NCBI RefSeq assembly: GCF_011764505.1
Contig: NZ_AP022839.1
Coordinates: 3,289,501-3,353,500, forward strand
DNA length: 64,000 nt
From: Legionella antarctica
GTDB taxonomy: Bacteria; Pseudomonadota; Gammaproteobacteria; Legionellales; Legionellaceae
Direction of reading: 5' to 3'
Made by a program: the position numbers and the translations under genes
Shown here: piece after piece, positions 28,724-37,209 of the stretch
Layout: every line of letters starts with the position of its first letter
How positions within the stretch are numbered: position 1 is the first letter of the stretch
The notes under the pieces: generated by a model
Told to the model about the DNA's origin: nothing
Seen by the model: the letters and a program-made list of their open reading frames with translations, nothing else
Databases searched by the model: none

Positions 28724-28997
28724 GCTTTTTTTTTAGCCAAGATAGCTGCGCTTGAAGTCGACCAATTTCTTGATATAATGCCTCAACAAGCTGCTCTTGG
28801 GACTTGGCTTCTTTTTCATTAGCCCCAGAGAATAAATCGTTAATGGCTTTGATGGCCGATTGCTTCCAAGTTTTTACCTGCGTTGCGTGAACACCGTATT
28901 CACTGGTAATTTGCGCTTGTGTGAGTTTCCCCTCAATCGCAGCTAGCGTTATTTTTGCCTTCTTGGCCGCCGTATAATAAGCTCGCTTTTTAGACAT
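28713..28997 (-). CDS. IS3-family transposase OrfA, copy 1
   Basis: The 94-residue protein has the helix-turn-helix of IS3 OrfA proteins (LTQAQITSEYGVHATQVKTWK) followed by a leucine-zipper-like helix (QEQLVEALYQEIGRLQAQLSWL). It binds the element ends and regulates transposition. It overlaps orfB by 11 bases, and a run of nine A residues near its end is the likely -1 frameshift site. Confidence 0.95.
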   Translation of the reverse strand: MSKKRAYYTAAKKAKITLAAIEGKLTQAQITSEYGVHATQVKTWKQSAIKAINDLFSGANEKEAKSQEQLVEALYQEIGRLQAQLSWLKKKHEL

Positions 28998-29618
28998 TTT
29001 ATTCTCCTCTTTGTATTAAGAAGAATAGCTCTTAAAAAACCTTTTTTTGTGTCCAGAAAACCGCGCCTATATTAATATACCATCGTTGTTCTGGTAGGAA
29101 AATTAAAGCATAACCTGTGTACACTTTGTGAACGTTGCCGCTCAGCATCCGCAGCATTCTATGTGCATCCTCAAAGTCATGAGGTTTTTCTAAAATATGA
29201 TTTTTATAAACCACCGTTGTATCAGCGGCAATTATGAGATCGACGTTTTCTGATCCAACCAGTGGTATGATGGCCTGAGTTTTTTCTCTGGCAAGTCGAG
29301 TTACATAGGTTTTAGCTTCTTCTCCATTTTGCAAACTCTCTTCAATATGAGCAGGTATGATCGAGGCAGTTAATCCGTGCTCTTGTAATATTTGCAGGCG
29401 TCTTGGTGATGCGCTGGCTAAAATAATTTTTAATAGCTGATTTGATTTCATTCAAGAGTATTCTCATATAGAACATTCTATCTATTCTACAGCTTCTTAA
29501 AAAATCAAAAAATATAATTTATCAGGTATAACGAGAGTTTCATCTTCTTAGCTCTTAACCTACGCTTGTTGTAAACAACCTGTATAATACAACCCATACT
29601 TATTATCTAAGGATTCAC

Positions 29619-30599
29619 TTGAATCACGAGAGTCAAACACCCTATGCTCAACTCGATCCAAATGTCATTTTGGATGCAGTTGAAAGTACAGGTTTTCTTT
29701 GCACAGGCAGCCTGCTTGCACTCAATAGTTATGAAAACCGCGTTTATCAGATAGGGGTTGAAAAAGCTGAACCTCTCATCGCAAAATTTTATAGACCTCA
29801 TCGCTGGAGTTCAAAAGCCATTCTGGAAGAACACCAATTCTCTCTTGAACTGGTACAACATGAACTACCTGTTATTGCGCCACTGGTTATAAATGATAAA
29901 ACCTTACACCATCATCGGGACTTCAGATTTGCCCTCTTTCATAGACGAGGCGGCCGCCCCCTGGAATTAGATAATAGCAAGCATTTGGAATGGATGGGGC
30001 GTTTTATTGGGCGATTACACGGAGTAAGTGCATGCCAATCATTTGAAAATCGACTCCAATTAAATACCCAAAGTTACGGCCATGAACCCTATGAATTTCT
30101 GATTGAACACGGCTTTATTCCGGATTATTTAAGACCAAACTTTTGCAAAACAGTCGAAACAGCCTTACAAAAAATCAAACAGATAATACAAGGTATAGGT
30201 CACGTTAATCAAATACGCTTGCACGGTGATTGTCATGCCGGAAATGTGTTATGGAGCGAATCAGGTCCCCACATTGTAGACTTGGACGATTGCCTCATGG
30301 GGCCGGCGATACAGGATATTTGGATGTTACTTTCCGGTGAGCCCAAACAAATGGATACTCAACTGACCAAGATTCTACAGGGATATTGTGAGTTTCATGA
30401 TTTTAACCCGCGCGAGCGCCATTTAATTGAAGTATTACGAACACTTCGTATGCTCCATTATTCAGGATGGCTTGCAAAACGCTGGACTGATCCAGCATTC
30501 CCATTGAGTTTTCCTTGGTTTAATACACCTGTATATTGGCAAAATCAGATAGTAAATCTTAATGAACAGATTGAATTATTAGATCAAATTGAATGCTAG
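29619..30599 (+). CDS. srkA: stress response kinase A (YihE/RdoA family)
   Basis: SrkA is a Ser/Thr kinase of the aminoglycoside-phosphotransferase fold that counteracts MazF-linked death under stress in E. coli. The catalytic loop LHGDCHAGNVLW and the metal-binding aspartate in IVDLDDCLMGPA are intact, as is the N-terminal YENRVYQIG nucleotide-binding turn. I chose the TTG start at 29619 because AAGGA lies shortly upstream and the 326-residue length fits the family (328 in E. coli). It is the only intact host gene between IS copies 1 and 2. Confidence 0.93.
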   Translation: MNHESQTPYAQLDPNVILDAVESTGFLCTGSLLALNSYENRVYQIGVEKAEPLIAKFYRPHRWSSKAILEEHQFSLELVQHELPVIAPLVINDKTLHHHRDFRFALFHRRGGRPLELDNSKHLEWMGRFIGRLHGVSACQSFENRLQLNTQSYGHEPYEFLIEHGFIPDYLRPNFCKTVETALQKIKQIIQGIGHVNQIRLHGDCHAGNVLWSESGPHIVDLDDCLMGPAIQDIWMLLSGEPKQMDTQLTKILQGYCEFHDFNPRERHLIEVLRTLRMLHYSGWLAKRWTDPAFPLSFPWFNTPVYWQNQIVNLNEQIELLDQIEC

Positions 30600-31423
30600 C
30601 CAGAAATTGATACAAAAAGCCAATCCAAAAAGAAAATTCATTATTAATGGACTATACTGTTTAATTATCTCTGTTATTTTCAAAATAGTTATAATCAGAC
30701 GAATCGCTGCAAATAAGTTAAAAGGAGCCTGAGGAGAAGAGAAGAAATGGATGCTATTGGGGTGATTATTAATAAAAAAGCAAAAAATGCCGGTAAGGCC
30801 AAATATTACTTAGATGGTTTAAAAAATGCCAACATTCCTCATATCTCCTATAGAACCACACCAAAAAATTTACCTGCGGTACTAAAGCAATGTATTCATG
30901 AGCATCAAATTATTTTGGTAGGTGGAGGTGATGGGACAATACGAACTGCTGCTCATTATTGTGCCAATATTCCAATAATTTTAGGTGTTATTCCCCTGGG
31001 AACCCTTAACCATTTTGCTAAAGAATTAGAGTTACCTTTTACTATTGAGAAACTTGTTGACAGCTTAAGTGCAAAAAAAACAGTCAAGATTGATTTAGTC
31101 AAAGTTAATGATTTCATTTTTATAAATAACTCATCCATAGGTTTTTATCCCAGGTTTGCTGTCAAAACAGAAAAATACAATAAAACCTACAACAAATGGT
31201 TAAGCTATATCCCTGGATTTATTGAAAGCTTTAAACAACATCCTGTTTTTAATTTGACAATAAAAAGCAAAAATTTAAATCTGAATTTGCGTACTTCATT
31301 TTTAATGGTAAGCAACAATCTTTATTCTTATGAGTTTCCAGCAACCTAATATAGGCGCGGTTTTCTGGACACAAAAAAAGGTTTTTTAAGAGCTATTCTT
31401 CTTAATACAAAGAGGAGAATAAA

Positions 31424-31708
31424 ATGTCTAAAAAGCGAGCTTATTATACGGCGGCCAAGAAGGCAAAAATAACGCTAGCTGCGATTGAGGGGAAACTCAC
31501 ACAAGCGCAAATTACCAGTGAATACGGTGTTCACGCAACGCAGGTAAAAACTTGGAAGCAATCGGCCATCAAAGCCATTAACGATTTATTCTCTGGGGCT
31601 AATGAAAAAGAAGCCAAGTCCCAAGAGCAGCTTGTTGAGGCATTATATCAAGAAATTGGTCGACTTCAAGCGCAGCTATCTTGGCTAAAAAAAAAGCATG
31701 AACTTTAG
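31424..31708 (+). CDS. IS3-family transposase OrfA, copy 2
   Basis: The product is identical to OrfA of copy 1: helix-turn-helix plus leucine-zipper helix. An AGAGGAG ribosome-binding site precedes the ATG. The A9 run (31687-31695) near its end is the probable frameshift site into orfB. Confidence 0.95.
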   Translation: MSKKRAYYTAAKKAKITLAAIEGKLTQAQITSEYGVHATQVKTWKQSAIKAINDLFSGANEKEAKSQEQLVEALYQEIGRLQAQLSWLKKKHEL

Positions 31709-32543
31709 TCTGGATGAAAAGCGCGTCATGATTGATCCTCTTGCCGAGCTCACCATTCGTGAACAATGCTTGCTATTAGACTTGCCTGTTTCAAGTTATT
31801 ATTATAGTGCCAAGCCCATTTCTGTCGAAGATGAAGCGCTTATGGCGCTACTTGATGAGCACTATCTGCAGTATCCATGTGAAGGTAAAATTAAGCGGGC
31901 AAGATGGCTGTCAAAAGAAGTAGGCTATCCTGTTGGTAAACGTCGAGTAAAAAAGTTGATGGAAATGATGGGGTTATCGACTGTTTACCCAAAGCCAAAT
32001 ACAAGCGTTCCCAATAAGGAGCATGAGGTGTTCCCTTATTTATTAAAAGAGGTGGATATCACCAAACCAAATCAGGTTTGGGCCGCAGATATCACCTACA
32101 TCCGCATGAAAGGAAAGCATGTGTATTTAGTAGCTATTATGGACTGGTATAGTCGTTATGTGATTGGATGGGCTATTTCACCTACTATGGAGGCTGAATT
32201 TTGTATTGAGGCGCTTAGAAACGCTTTGCTGCATTCGCGTTGTGAGATCTTTAACACGGATCAGGGTTCTCAATTTACCTCAAAAGATTGGATAAATACG
32301 CTAAAATCTCACCACATTTCTATCAGCATGGATGGGCGAGGACGTTATTTAGATAATATATTTATCGAGCGATTGTGGCGTAGTGTTAAGCAAGAAAAAA
32401 TCTACCGGTATGATTTTGATACAATTGAAGAGGTTGAGCTGGCCTTAACGGAGTATTTTGAGTATTATAATAACCGAAGGCTTCACCAGTCCTTTAATTA
32501 TTTAACGCCCGCAGAGGTGTATTATGGCCGGAAAAGACCATAA
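31698..32543 (+). CDS. IS3-family transposase OrfB (DDE integrase), copy 2
   Basis: The product is identical to OrfB of copy 1, with the DDE triad intact, so this copy looks competent for transposition. Its ATG lies inside the last codons of orfA, consistent with expression as an OrfAB fusion. Confidence 0.95.
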   Translation: MNFSLDEKRVMIDPLAELTIREQCLLLDLPVSSYYYSAKPISVEDEALMALLDEHYLQYPCEGKIKRARWLSKEVGYPVGKRRVKKLMEMMGLSTVYPKPNTSVPNKEHEVFPYLLKEVDITKPNQVWAADITYIRMKGKHVYLVAIMDWYSRYVIGWAISPTMEAEFCIEALRNALLHSRCEIFNTDQGSQFTSKDWINTLKSHHISISMDGRGRYLDNIFIERLWRSVKQEKIYRYDFDTIEEVELALTEYFEYYNNRRLHQSFNYLTPAEVYYGRKRP

Positions 32544-32561
32544 ACCCTAAATGAGAGCGTC

Positions 32562-32638
32562 ATGACTTACCCACAAGGCCCACAGGCCTATACGAGAAAG
32601 TGAAGCTCTCCTGACCTGTGGACTTGTGGATAAGTCAT
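32562..32638 (+). repeat. long hairpin with DnaA-box-like arms in IS tail (present in all four copies)
   Basis: Arms 32562-32586 and 32615-32638 pair over about 24 bp with one mismatch and a bulge. The right arm holds TGTGGATAA at 32625-32633, a perfect reverse match to the DnaA box TTATCCACA; the left arm has the near match TTACCCACA. The hairpin lies in the non-coding tail between orfB and the right end. It could be a transcription terminator or a block to read-through; the DnaA-box match may be coincidence. Confidence 0.7.
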
Positions 32639-33157
32639 TCTGATAGAGTTGTGGTAAAATGACCTAAGACAATTCGTAGTAGCAATCACTATTCATACGG
32701 TATTGAGTAGGTTTAAATAGGTTAATTTGAGTGAATTTTTAACTATAAATGATGGATGAATAGCTCTTATTTTTCCTTAATTTTGTTCCAGACATGCGGA
32801 CCCATATCAACCTTTAAAAGAGAAAGCTTCCATAAATCATTACTTGGTCTTTATTATTTTAAACACGGCAAAATACGGATATTTAAAATATTCCAAAGCA
32901 TATTTTCCAAAAAAAATCTTTTTGAAATAAAGCAATCGAAATACCCTATTGAAATCAATTTTGAGAATGAGAAAAAAATAACCATCTCACTCGATGGCGA
33001 AACCACCCAGATAAAATCTCCTTTATATTATCAATCTTTACCTTCTGCCTTAACTATTTTGAAAAATCCATCATGAGAATTAATATAGGCGCGGTTTTCT
33101 GGACACAAAAAAAGGTTTTTTAAGAGCTATTCTTCTTAATACAAAGAGGAGAATAAA

Positions 33158-33442
33158 ATGTCTAAAAAGCGAGCTTATTATACGGCGGCCAAGAAGGCAA
33201 AAATAACGCTAGCTGCGATTGAGGGGAAACTCACACAAGCGCAAATTACCAGTGAATACGGTGTTCACGCAACGCAGGTAAAAACTTGGAAGCAATCGGC
33301 CATCAAAGCCATTAACGATTTATTCTCTGGGGCTAATGAAAAAGAAGCCAAGTCCCAAGAGCAGCTTGTTGAGGCATTATATCAAGAAATTGGTCGACTT
33401 CAAGCGCAGCTATCTTGGCTAAAAAAAAAGCATGAACTTTAG
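33158..33442 (+). CDS. IS3-family transposase OrfA, copy 3
   Basis: The product is identical to the other three OrfA copies (94 residues, helix-turn-helix plus leucine zipper). No mutation distinguishes this copy at the protein level. Confidence 0.95.
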   Translation: MSKKRAYYTAAKKAKITLAAIEGKLTQAQITSEYGVHATQVKTWKQSAIKAINDLFSGANEKEAKSQEQLVEALYQEIGRLQAQLSWLKKKHEL

Positions 33443-34277
33443 TCTGGATGAAAAGCGCGTCATGATTGATCCTCTTGCCGAGCTCACCATTCGTGAACAA
33501 TGCTTGCTATTAGACTTGCCTGTTTCAAGTTATTATTATAGTGCCAAGCCCATTTCTGTCGAAGATGAAGCGCTTATGGCGCTACTTGATGAGCACTATC
33601 TGCAGTATCCATGTGAAGGTAAAATTAAGCGGGCAAGATGGCTGTCAAAAGAAGTAGGCTATCCTGTTGGTAAACGTCGAGTAAAAAAGTTGATGGAAAT
33701 GATGGGGTTATCGACTGTTTACCCAAAGCCAAATACAAGCGTTCCCAATAAGGAGCATGAGGTGTTCCCTTATTTATTAAAAGAGGTGGATATCACCAAA
33801 CCAAATCAGGTTTGGGCCGCAGATATCACCTACATCCGCATGAAAGGAAAGCATGTGTATTTAGTAGCTATTATGGACTGGTATAGTCGTTATGTGATTG
33901 GATGGGCTATTTCACCTACTATGGAGGCTGAATTTTGTATTGAGGCGCTTAGAAACGCTTTGCTGCATTCGCGTTGTGAGATCTTTAACACGGATCAGGG
34001 TTCTCAATTTACCTCAAAAGATTGGATAAATACGCTAAAATCTCACCACATTTCTATCAGCATGGATGGGCGAGGACGTTATTTAGATAATATATTTATC
34101 GAGCGATTGTGGCGTAGTGTTAAGCAAGAAAAAATCTACCGGTATGATTTTGATACAATTGAAGAGGTTGAGCTGGCCTTAACGGAGTATTTTGAGTATT
34201 ATAATAACCGAAGGCTTCACCAGTCCTTTAATTATTTAACGCCCGCAGAGGTGTATTATGGCCGGAAAAGACCATAA
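33432..34277 (+). CDS. IS3-family transposase OrfB (DDE integrase), copy 3
   Basis: The product is identical to the other OrfB copies, with an intact DDE triad. It overlaps orfA by 11 bases. Confidence 0.95.
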   Translation: MNFSLDEKRVMIDPLAELTIREQCLLLDLPVSSYYYSAKPISVEDEALMALLDEHYLQYPCEGKIKRARWLSKEVGYPVGKRRVKKLMEMMGLSTVYPKPNTSVPNKEHEVFPYLLKEVDITKPNQVWAADITYIRMKGKHVYLVAIMDWYSRYVIGWAISPTMEAEFCIEALRNALLHSRCEIFNTDQGSQFTSKDWINTLKSHHISISMDGRGRYLDNIFIERLWRSVKQEKIYRYDFDTIEEVELALTEYFEYYNNRRLHQSFNYLTPAEVYYGRKRP

Positions 34278-36089
34278 ACCCTAAATGAGAGCGTCATGAC
34301 TTACCCACAAGGCCCACAGGCCTATACGAGAAAGTGAAGCTCTCCTGACCTGTGGACTTGTGGATAAGTCATTCTGATAGAGTTGTGGTAAAATGACCTA
34401 AGACAATTCGTAGTAGCAATCACTATTCATACGGTATTGAGTAGGTTTAAATAGGTTAATTTGAGTGAATTTTTAACTATAAATGATGGATGAATAGCTC
34501 TTATTTTTCCTTAATTTTGTTCCAGACATGCGGACCCATATCAAATCGTACATATTTCCGATCTTCATTTTGGAGCGCATGACACAACGATTGTTAATGC
34601 GTTCCTTGAAGATATAGCCTTGTCAAAACCTGACCTGATTATTATTTCGGGAGATTTAACCCAGAGAGCCCGCACCAAAGAATACCAACAGCTATCAAAA
34701 TTCCTGAACTATTTTACGATGCCCCTACTTATTGTTCCTGGTAATCATGATATTCCTTTATATAATCCGTTTAAACGATTCTTGCATCCATTTAAAAACT
34801 ATATTCAGTACGTTTCCTCTCAGCTTGAGGCAAGTTTTAGTACTGAAGAAGTCAATATTCTAGGCGTGAATAGTGCTACTCCCTTCAAAATTAAAGATGG
34901 CAACTTAAGCGATGAGGCAATAGCTCAAATAAAAAATCATTTTTCGAATACACCAAATCAATTAAATATTTTATTTTTTCATCATAACCTTCAATATTTT
35001 TTAGGATTGCATCAGCCCTTAAATAATACAGCAGAATTTTTGACTTATTTAAAAGAAAGTCCGATTCATATCGTTTGCACCGGACATCTTCATTACGCAA
35101 CTTTAAAATTGATTAATAAAAACAGGGGAGAACAATGCGCGTTACTTCATGCTGGGTCAACATTTTGCCCGCGCACCCATGATGGAAAAAACAGTTATTA
35201 TTCAATGAACGTAAATCAATTAAGGTGTTCTATAGACTGGCGTGTTTTTCATAATAAGGCGTTTAAATCAGATCAGATTTATGATCTTGATTTTTCCCCT
35301 AAGGGTATAACTGATGGGAAGTTGCAGTGACCCAAAAAGGTTAAACAATCTCGATAAAATATATTTTTTTGAATTTATTTACGAGATTCATTTAATTCAA
35401 TGGATTGTGTTTTATTATTTTCTTGTTCAGTATCAATATCCGATGCTCCGAACAAAGTATGACTTAACCCATTCATTAACCCGGTAAAAATATTCGTAAT
35501 ATTATTAGAAATTCGAATAGCAAATTGAAACGGTAACAAAGACTCAAGAACCTCTACTATTGATTTTTGAATTTTACTGTTAATTTCCGTAGATTGGGCG
35601 ATGTTTTTTATTATCCAAATCAATTCATTATTGGTTAATTCCATCTGAAAGTCGTGCAATGCCAAGATTGCTTTTCGAATACGCATCAAATACTGTTTAT
35701 TTTCCTCATGCTGCTCTAAATTAATATGTTTGCTTAATATTGATTCAAATGCCGCATCAAAAGAACTAGATTTGGAAAATGCTTCAGGCAAATCAGATAA
35801 CGCTTTGCAAAATAGCGCAATTTCATGTTCAGATGGTTTTTCTAATGCCATTTCACCAAAGTCATATTGACCAAGTTGAACTTTGCCGTTTTCAACGTAT
35901 ACTCGCAGTTGATTACCATGTCTGTCAGAGTCAAAAGGCAATCCACTAAATATATTAGTTAACTCTATGGTCATGATTGCCTTGGCGACTTCCTTTTTTA
36001 ATCGAATCTCATTAATATAGGCGCGGTTTTCTGGACACAAAAAAAGGTTTTTTAAGAGCTATTCTTCTTAATACAAAGAGGAGAATAAA

Positions 36090-36374
36090 ATGTCTAAAAA
36101 GCGAGCTTATTATACGGCGGCCAAGAAGGCAAAAATAACGCTAGCTGCGATTGAGGGGAAACTCACACAAGCGCAAATTACCAGTGAATACGGTGTTCAC
36201 GCAACGCAGGTAAAAACTTGGAAGCAATCGGCCATCAAAGCCATTAACGATTTATTCTCTGGGGCTAATGAAAAAGAAGCCAAGTCCCAAGAGCAGCTTG
36301 TTGAGGCATTATATCAAGAAATTGGTCGACTTCAAGCGCAGCTATCTTGGCTAAAAAAAAAGCATGAACTTTAG
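36090..36374 (+). CDS. IS3-family transposase OrfA, copy 4
   Basis: The product is identical to OrfA of copies 1-3. Together the four unmutated copies point to very recent spread. Confidence 0.95.
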   Translation: MSKKRAYYTAAKKAKITLAAIEGKLTQAQITSEYGVHATQVKTWKQSAIKAINDLFSGANEKEAKSQEQLVEALYQEIGRLQAQLSWLKKKHEL

Positions 36375-37209
36375 TCTGGATGAAAAGCGCGTCATGATTG
36401 ATCCTCTTGCCGAGCTCACCATTCGTGAACAATGCTTGCTATTAGACTTGCCTGTTTCAAGTTATTATTATAGTGCCAAGCCCATTTCTGTCGAAGATGA
36501 AGCGCTTATGGCGCTACTTGATGAGCACTATCTGCAGTATCCATGTGAAGGTAAAATTAAGCGGGCAAGATGGCTGTCAAAAGAAGTAGGCTATCCTGTT
36601 GGTAAACGTCGAGTAAAAAAGTTGATGGAAATGATGGGGTTATCGACTGTTTACCCAAAGCCAAATACAAGCGTTCCCAATAAGGAGCATGAGGTGTTCC
36701 CTTATTTATTAAAAGAGGTGGATATCACCAAACCAAATCAGGTTTGGGCCGCAGATATCACCTACATCCGCATGAAAGGAAAGCATGTGTATTTAGTAGC
36801 TATTATGGACTGGTATAGTCGTTATGTGATTGGATGGGCTATTTCACCTACTATGGAGGCTGAATTTTGTATTGAGGCGCTTAGAAACGCTTTGCTGCAT
36901 TCGCGTTGTGAGATCTTTAACACGGATCAGGGTTCTCAATTTACCTCAAAAGATTGGATAAATACGCTAAAATCTCACCACATTTCTATCAGCATGGATG
37001 GGCGAGGACGTTATTTAGATAATATATTTATCGAGCGATTGTGGCGTAGTGTTAAGCAAGAAAAAATCTACCGGTATGATTTTGATACAATTGAAGAGGT
37101 TGAGCTGGCCTTAACGGAGTATTTTGAGTATTATAATAACCGAAGGCTTCACCAGTCCTTTAATTATTTAACGCCCGCAGAGGTGTATTATGGCCGGAAA
37201 AGACCATAA
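36364..37209 (+). CDS. IS3-family transposase OrfB (DDE integrase), copy 4
   Basis: The product is identical to OrfB of copies 1-3, DDE triad intact. Confidence 0.95.
   Translation: MNFSLDEKRVMIDPLAELTIREQCLLLDLPVSSYYYSAKPISVEDEALMALLDEHYLQYPCEGKIKRARWLSKEVGYPVGKRRVKKLMEMMGLSTVYPKPNTSVPNKEHEVFPYLLKEVDITKPNQVWAADITYIRMKGKHVYLVAIMDWYSRYVIGWAISPTMEAEFCIEALRNALLHSRCEIFNTDQGSQFTSKDWINTLKSHHISISMDGRGRYLDNIFIERLWRSVKQEKIYRYDFDTIEEVELALTEYFEYYNNRRLHQSFNYLTPAEVYYGRKRP

Larger units (their letters stand above)
27612..29074 (-). mobile_element. IS3-family insertion sequence, copy 1 (minus orientation)
   Basis: The element is 1463 bp. Read in its own direction it starts TAATATAGGCGCGG and ends CCCATATCA; the ends are imperfect inverted repeats of about 30 bp (TAATATAGGCGCGGTTTTCT against TGATATGGGTCCGCATGTCT). 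It carries overlapping orfA and orfB typical of IS3. ATA at 27609-27611 and at 29075-29077 is the 3-bp target duplication. It sits inside maf. Confidence 0.96.
27353..29451 (-). pseudogene. maf: maf (nucleoside-triphosphate pyrophosphatase) split by an IS3-family element
   Basis: Maf/YhdE-type proteins hydrolyse dTTP, UTP and modified nucleotides. The N-terminal part (29451 to 29075) has ILASASPRR, and the C-terminal part (27611 to 27353) has FDKAGGYGIQ and GSYYNVMGLP. Copy 1 of the IS (27612-29074) lies between them. Removing it plus one 3-base duplication joins ...RWYI to DYVTTNITF in frame and gives 210 codons, normal Maf length. As it stands the first part runs into the IS and stops after a short foreign tail, so the enzyme should be inactive. 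Confidence 0.92.
31347..32809 (+). mobile_element. IS3-family insertion sequence, copy 2
   Basis: This 1463-bp element has the same ends and gene content as copy 1. It is flanked by ACC at 31344-31346 and 32810-32812 (3-bp duplication) and inserted in the lipid kinase gene. The 266 bases after orfB contain a strong hairpin with a DnaA-box-like sequence. Confidence 0.96.
30747..33076 (+). pseudogene. lipid/diacylglycerol-type kinase gene split by IS3-family copy 2
   Basis: The N-terminal part (30747-31346, 200 codons, good GGAG site) has the DAGK catalytic signature: VGGGDGTIRTAA, then IPLGTLNHFAKEL. The C-terminal part (32813-33076) reads FKRESFHKSLLGLYYF to the stop. Removing the IS at 31347-32809 and one ACC duplication joins ...EFPAT to FKRES in frame and gives 287 codons, a complete YegS/LCB5-like kinase. 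The split probably abolishes activity, because the C-terminal beta-sandwich domain is lost. Its stop overlaps the ATG of the following phosphoesterase gene (ATGA at 33073). Confidence 0.9.
33081..34543 (+). mobile_element. IS3-family insertion sequence, copy 3
   Basis: This is another 1463-bp copy in the same orientation as copy 2 and only 271 bases from it. AAT at 33078-33080 and 34544-34546 is the 3-bp duplication. It splits the metallophosphoesterase gene 8 bases after its start. Confidence 0.96.
33073..35330 (+). pseudogene. calcineurin-like metallophosphoesterase gene split by IS3-family copy 3
   Basis: The original start is the ATG at 33073, overlapping the lipid kinase stop. After only 8 bases the IS (33081-34543) intervenes; removing it plus one AAT duplication gives MRIVHISDLHFGAHD in frame and 263 codons in all. 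The remaining part keeps SGDLTQRA, VPGNHDIP, FFHHNL and TGHLHYA, the metal ligands of class III phosphodiesterases/phosphatases. The lost start carries the first metal ligands (DLH). Translation from an internal TTG at 34620 would make a protein without DxH, so the gene is probably inactive. Confidence 0.92.

Noticed and set aside
32756-33076. Apparent 106-codon separate gene between IS copies 2 and 3
   Set aside because: The first part is the IS right end and the rest is the C-terminal part of the split lipid kinase; it is not an independent gene.
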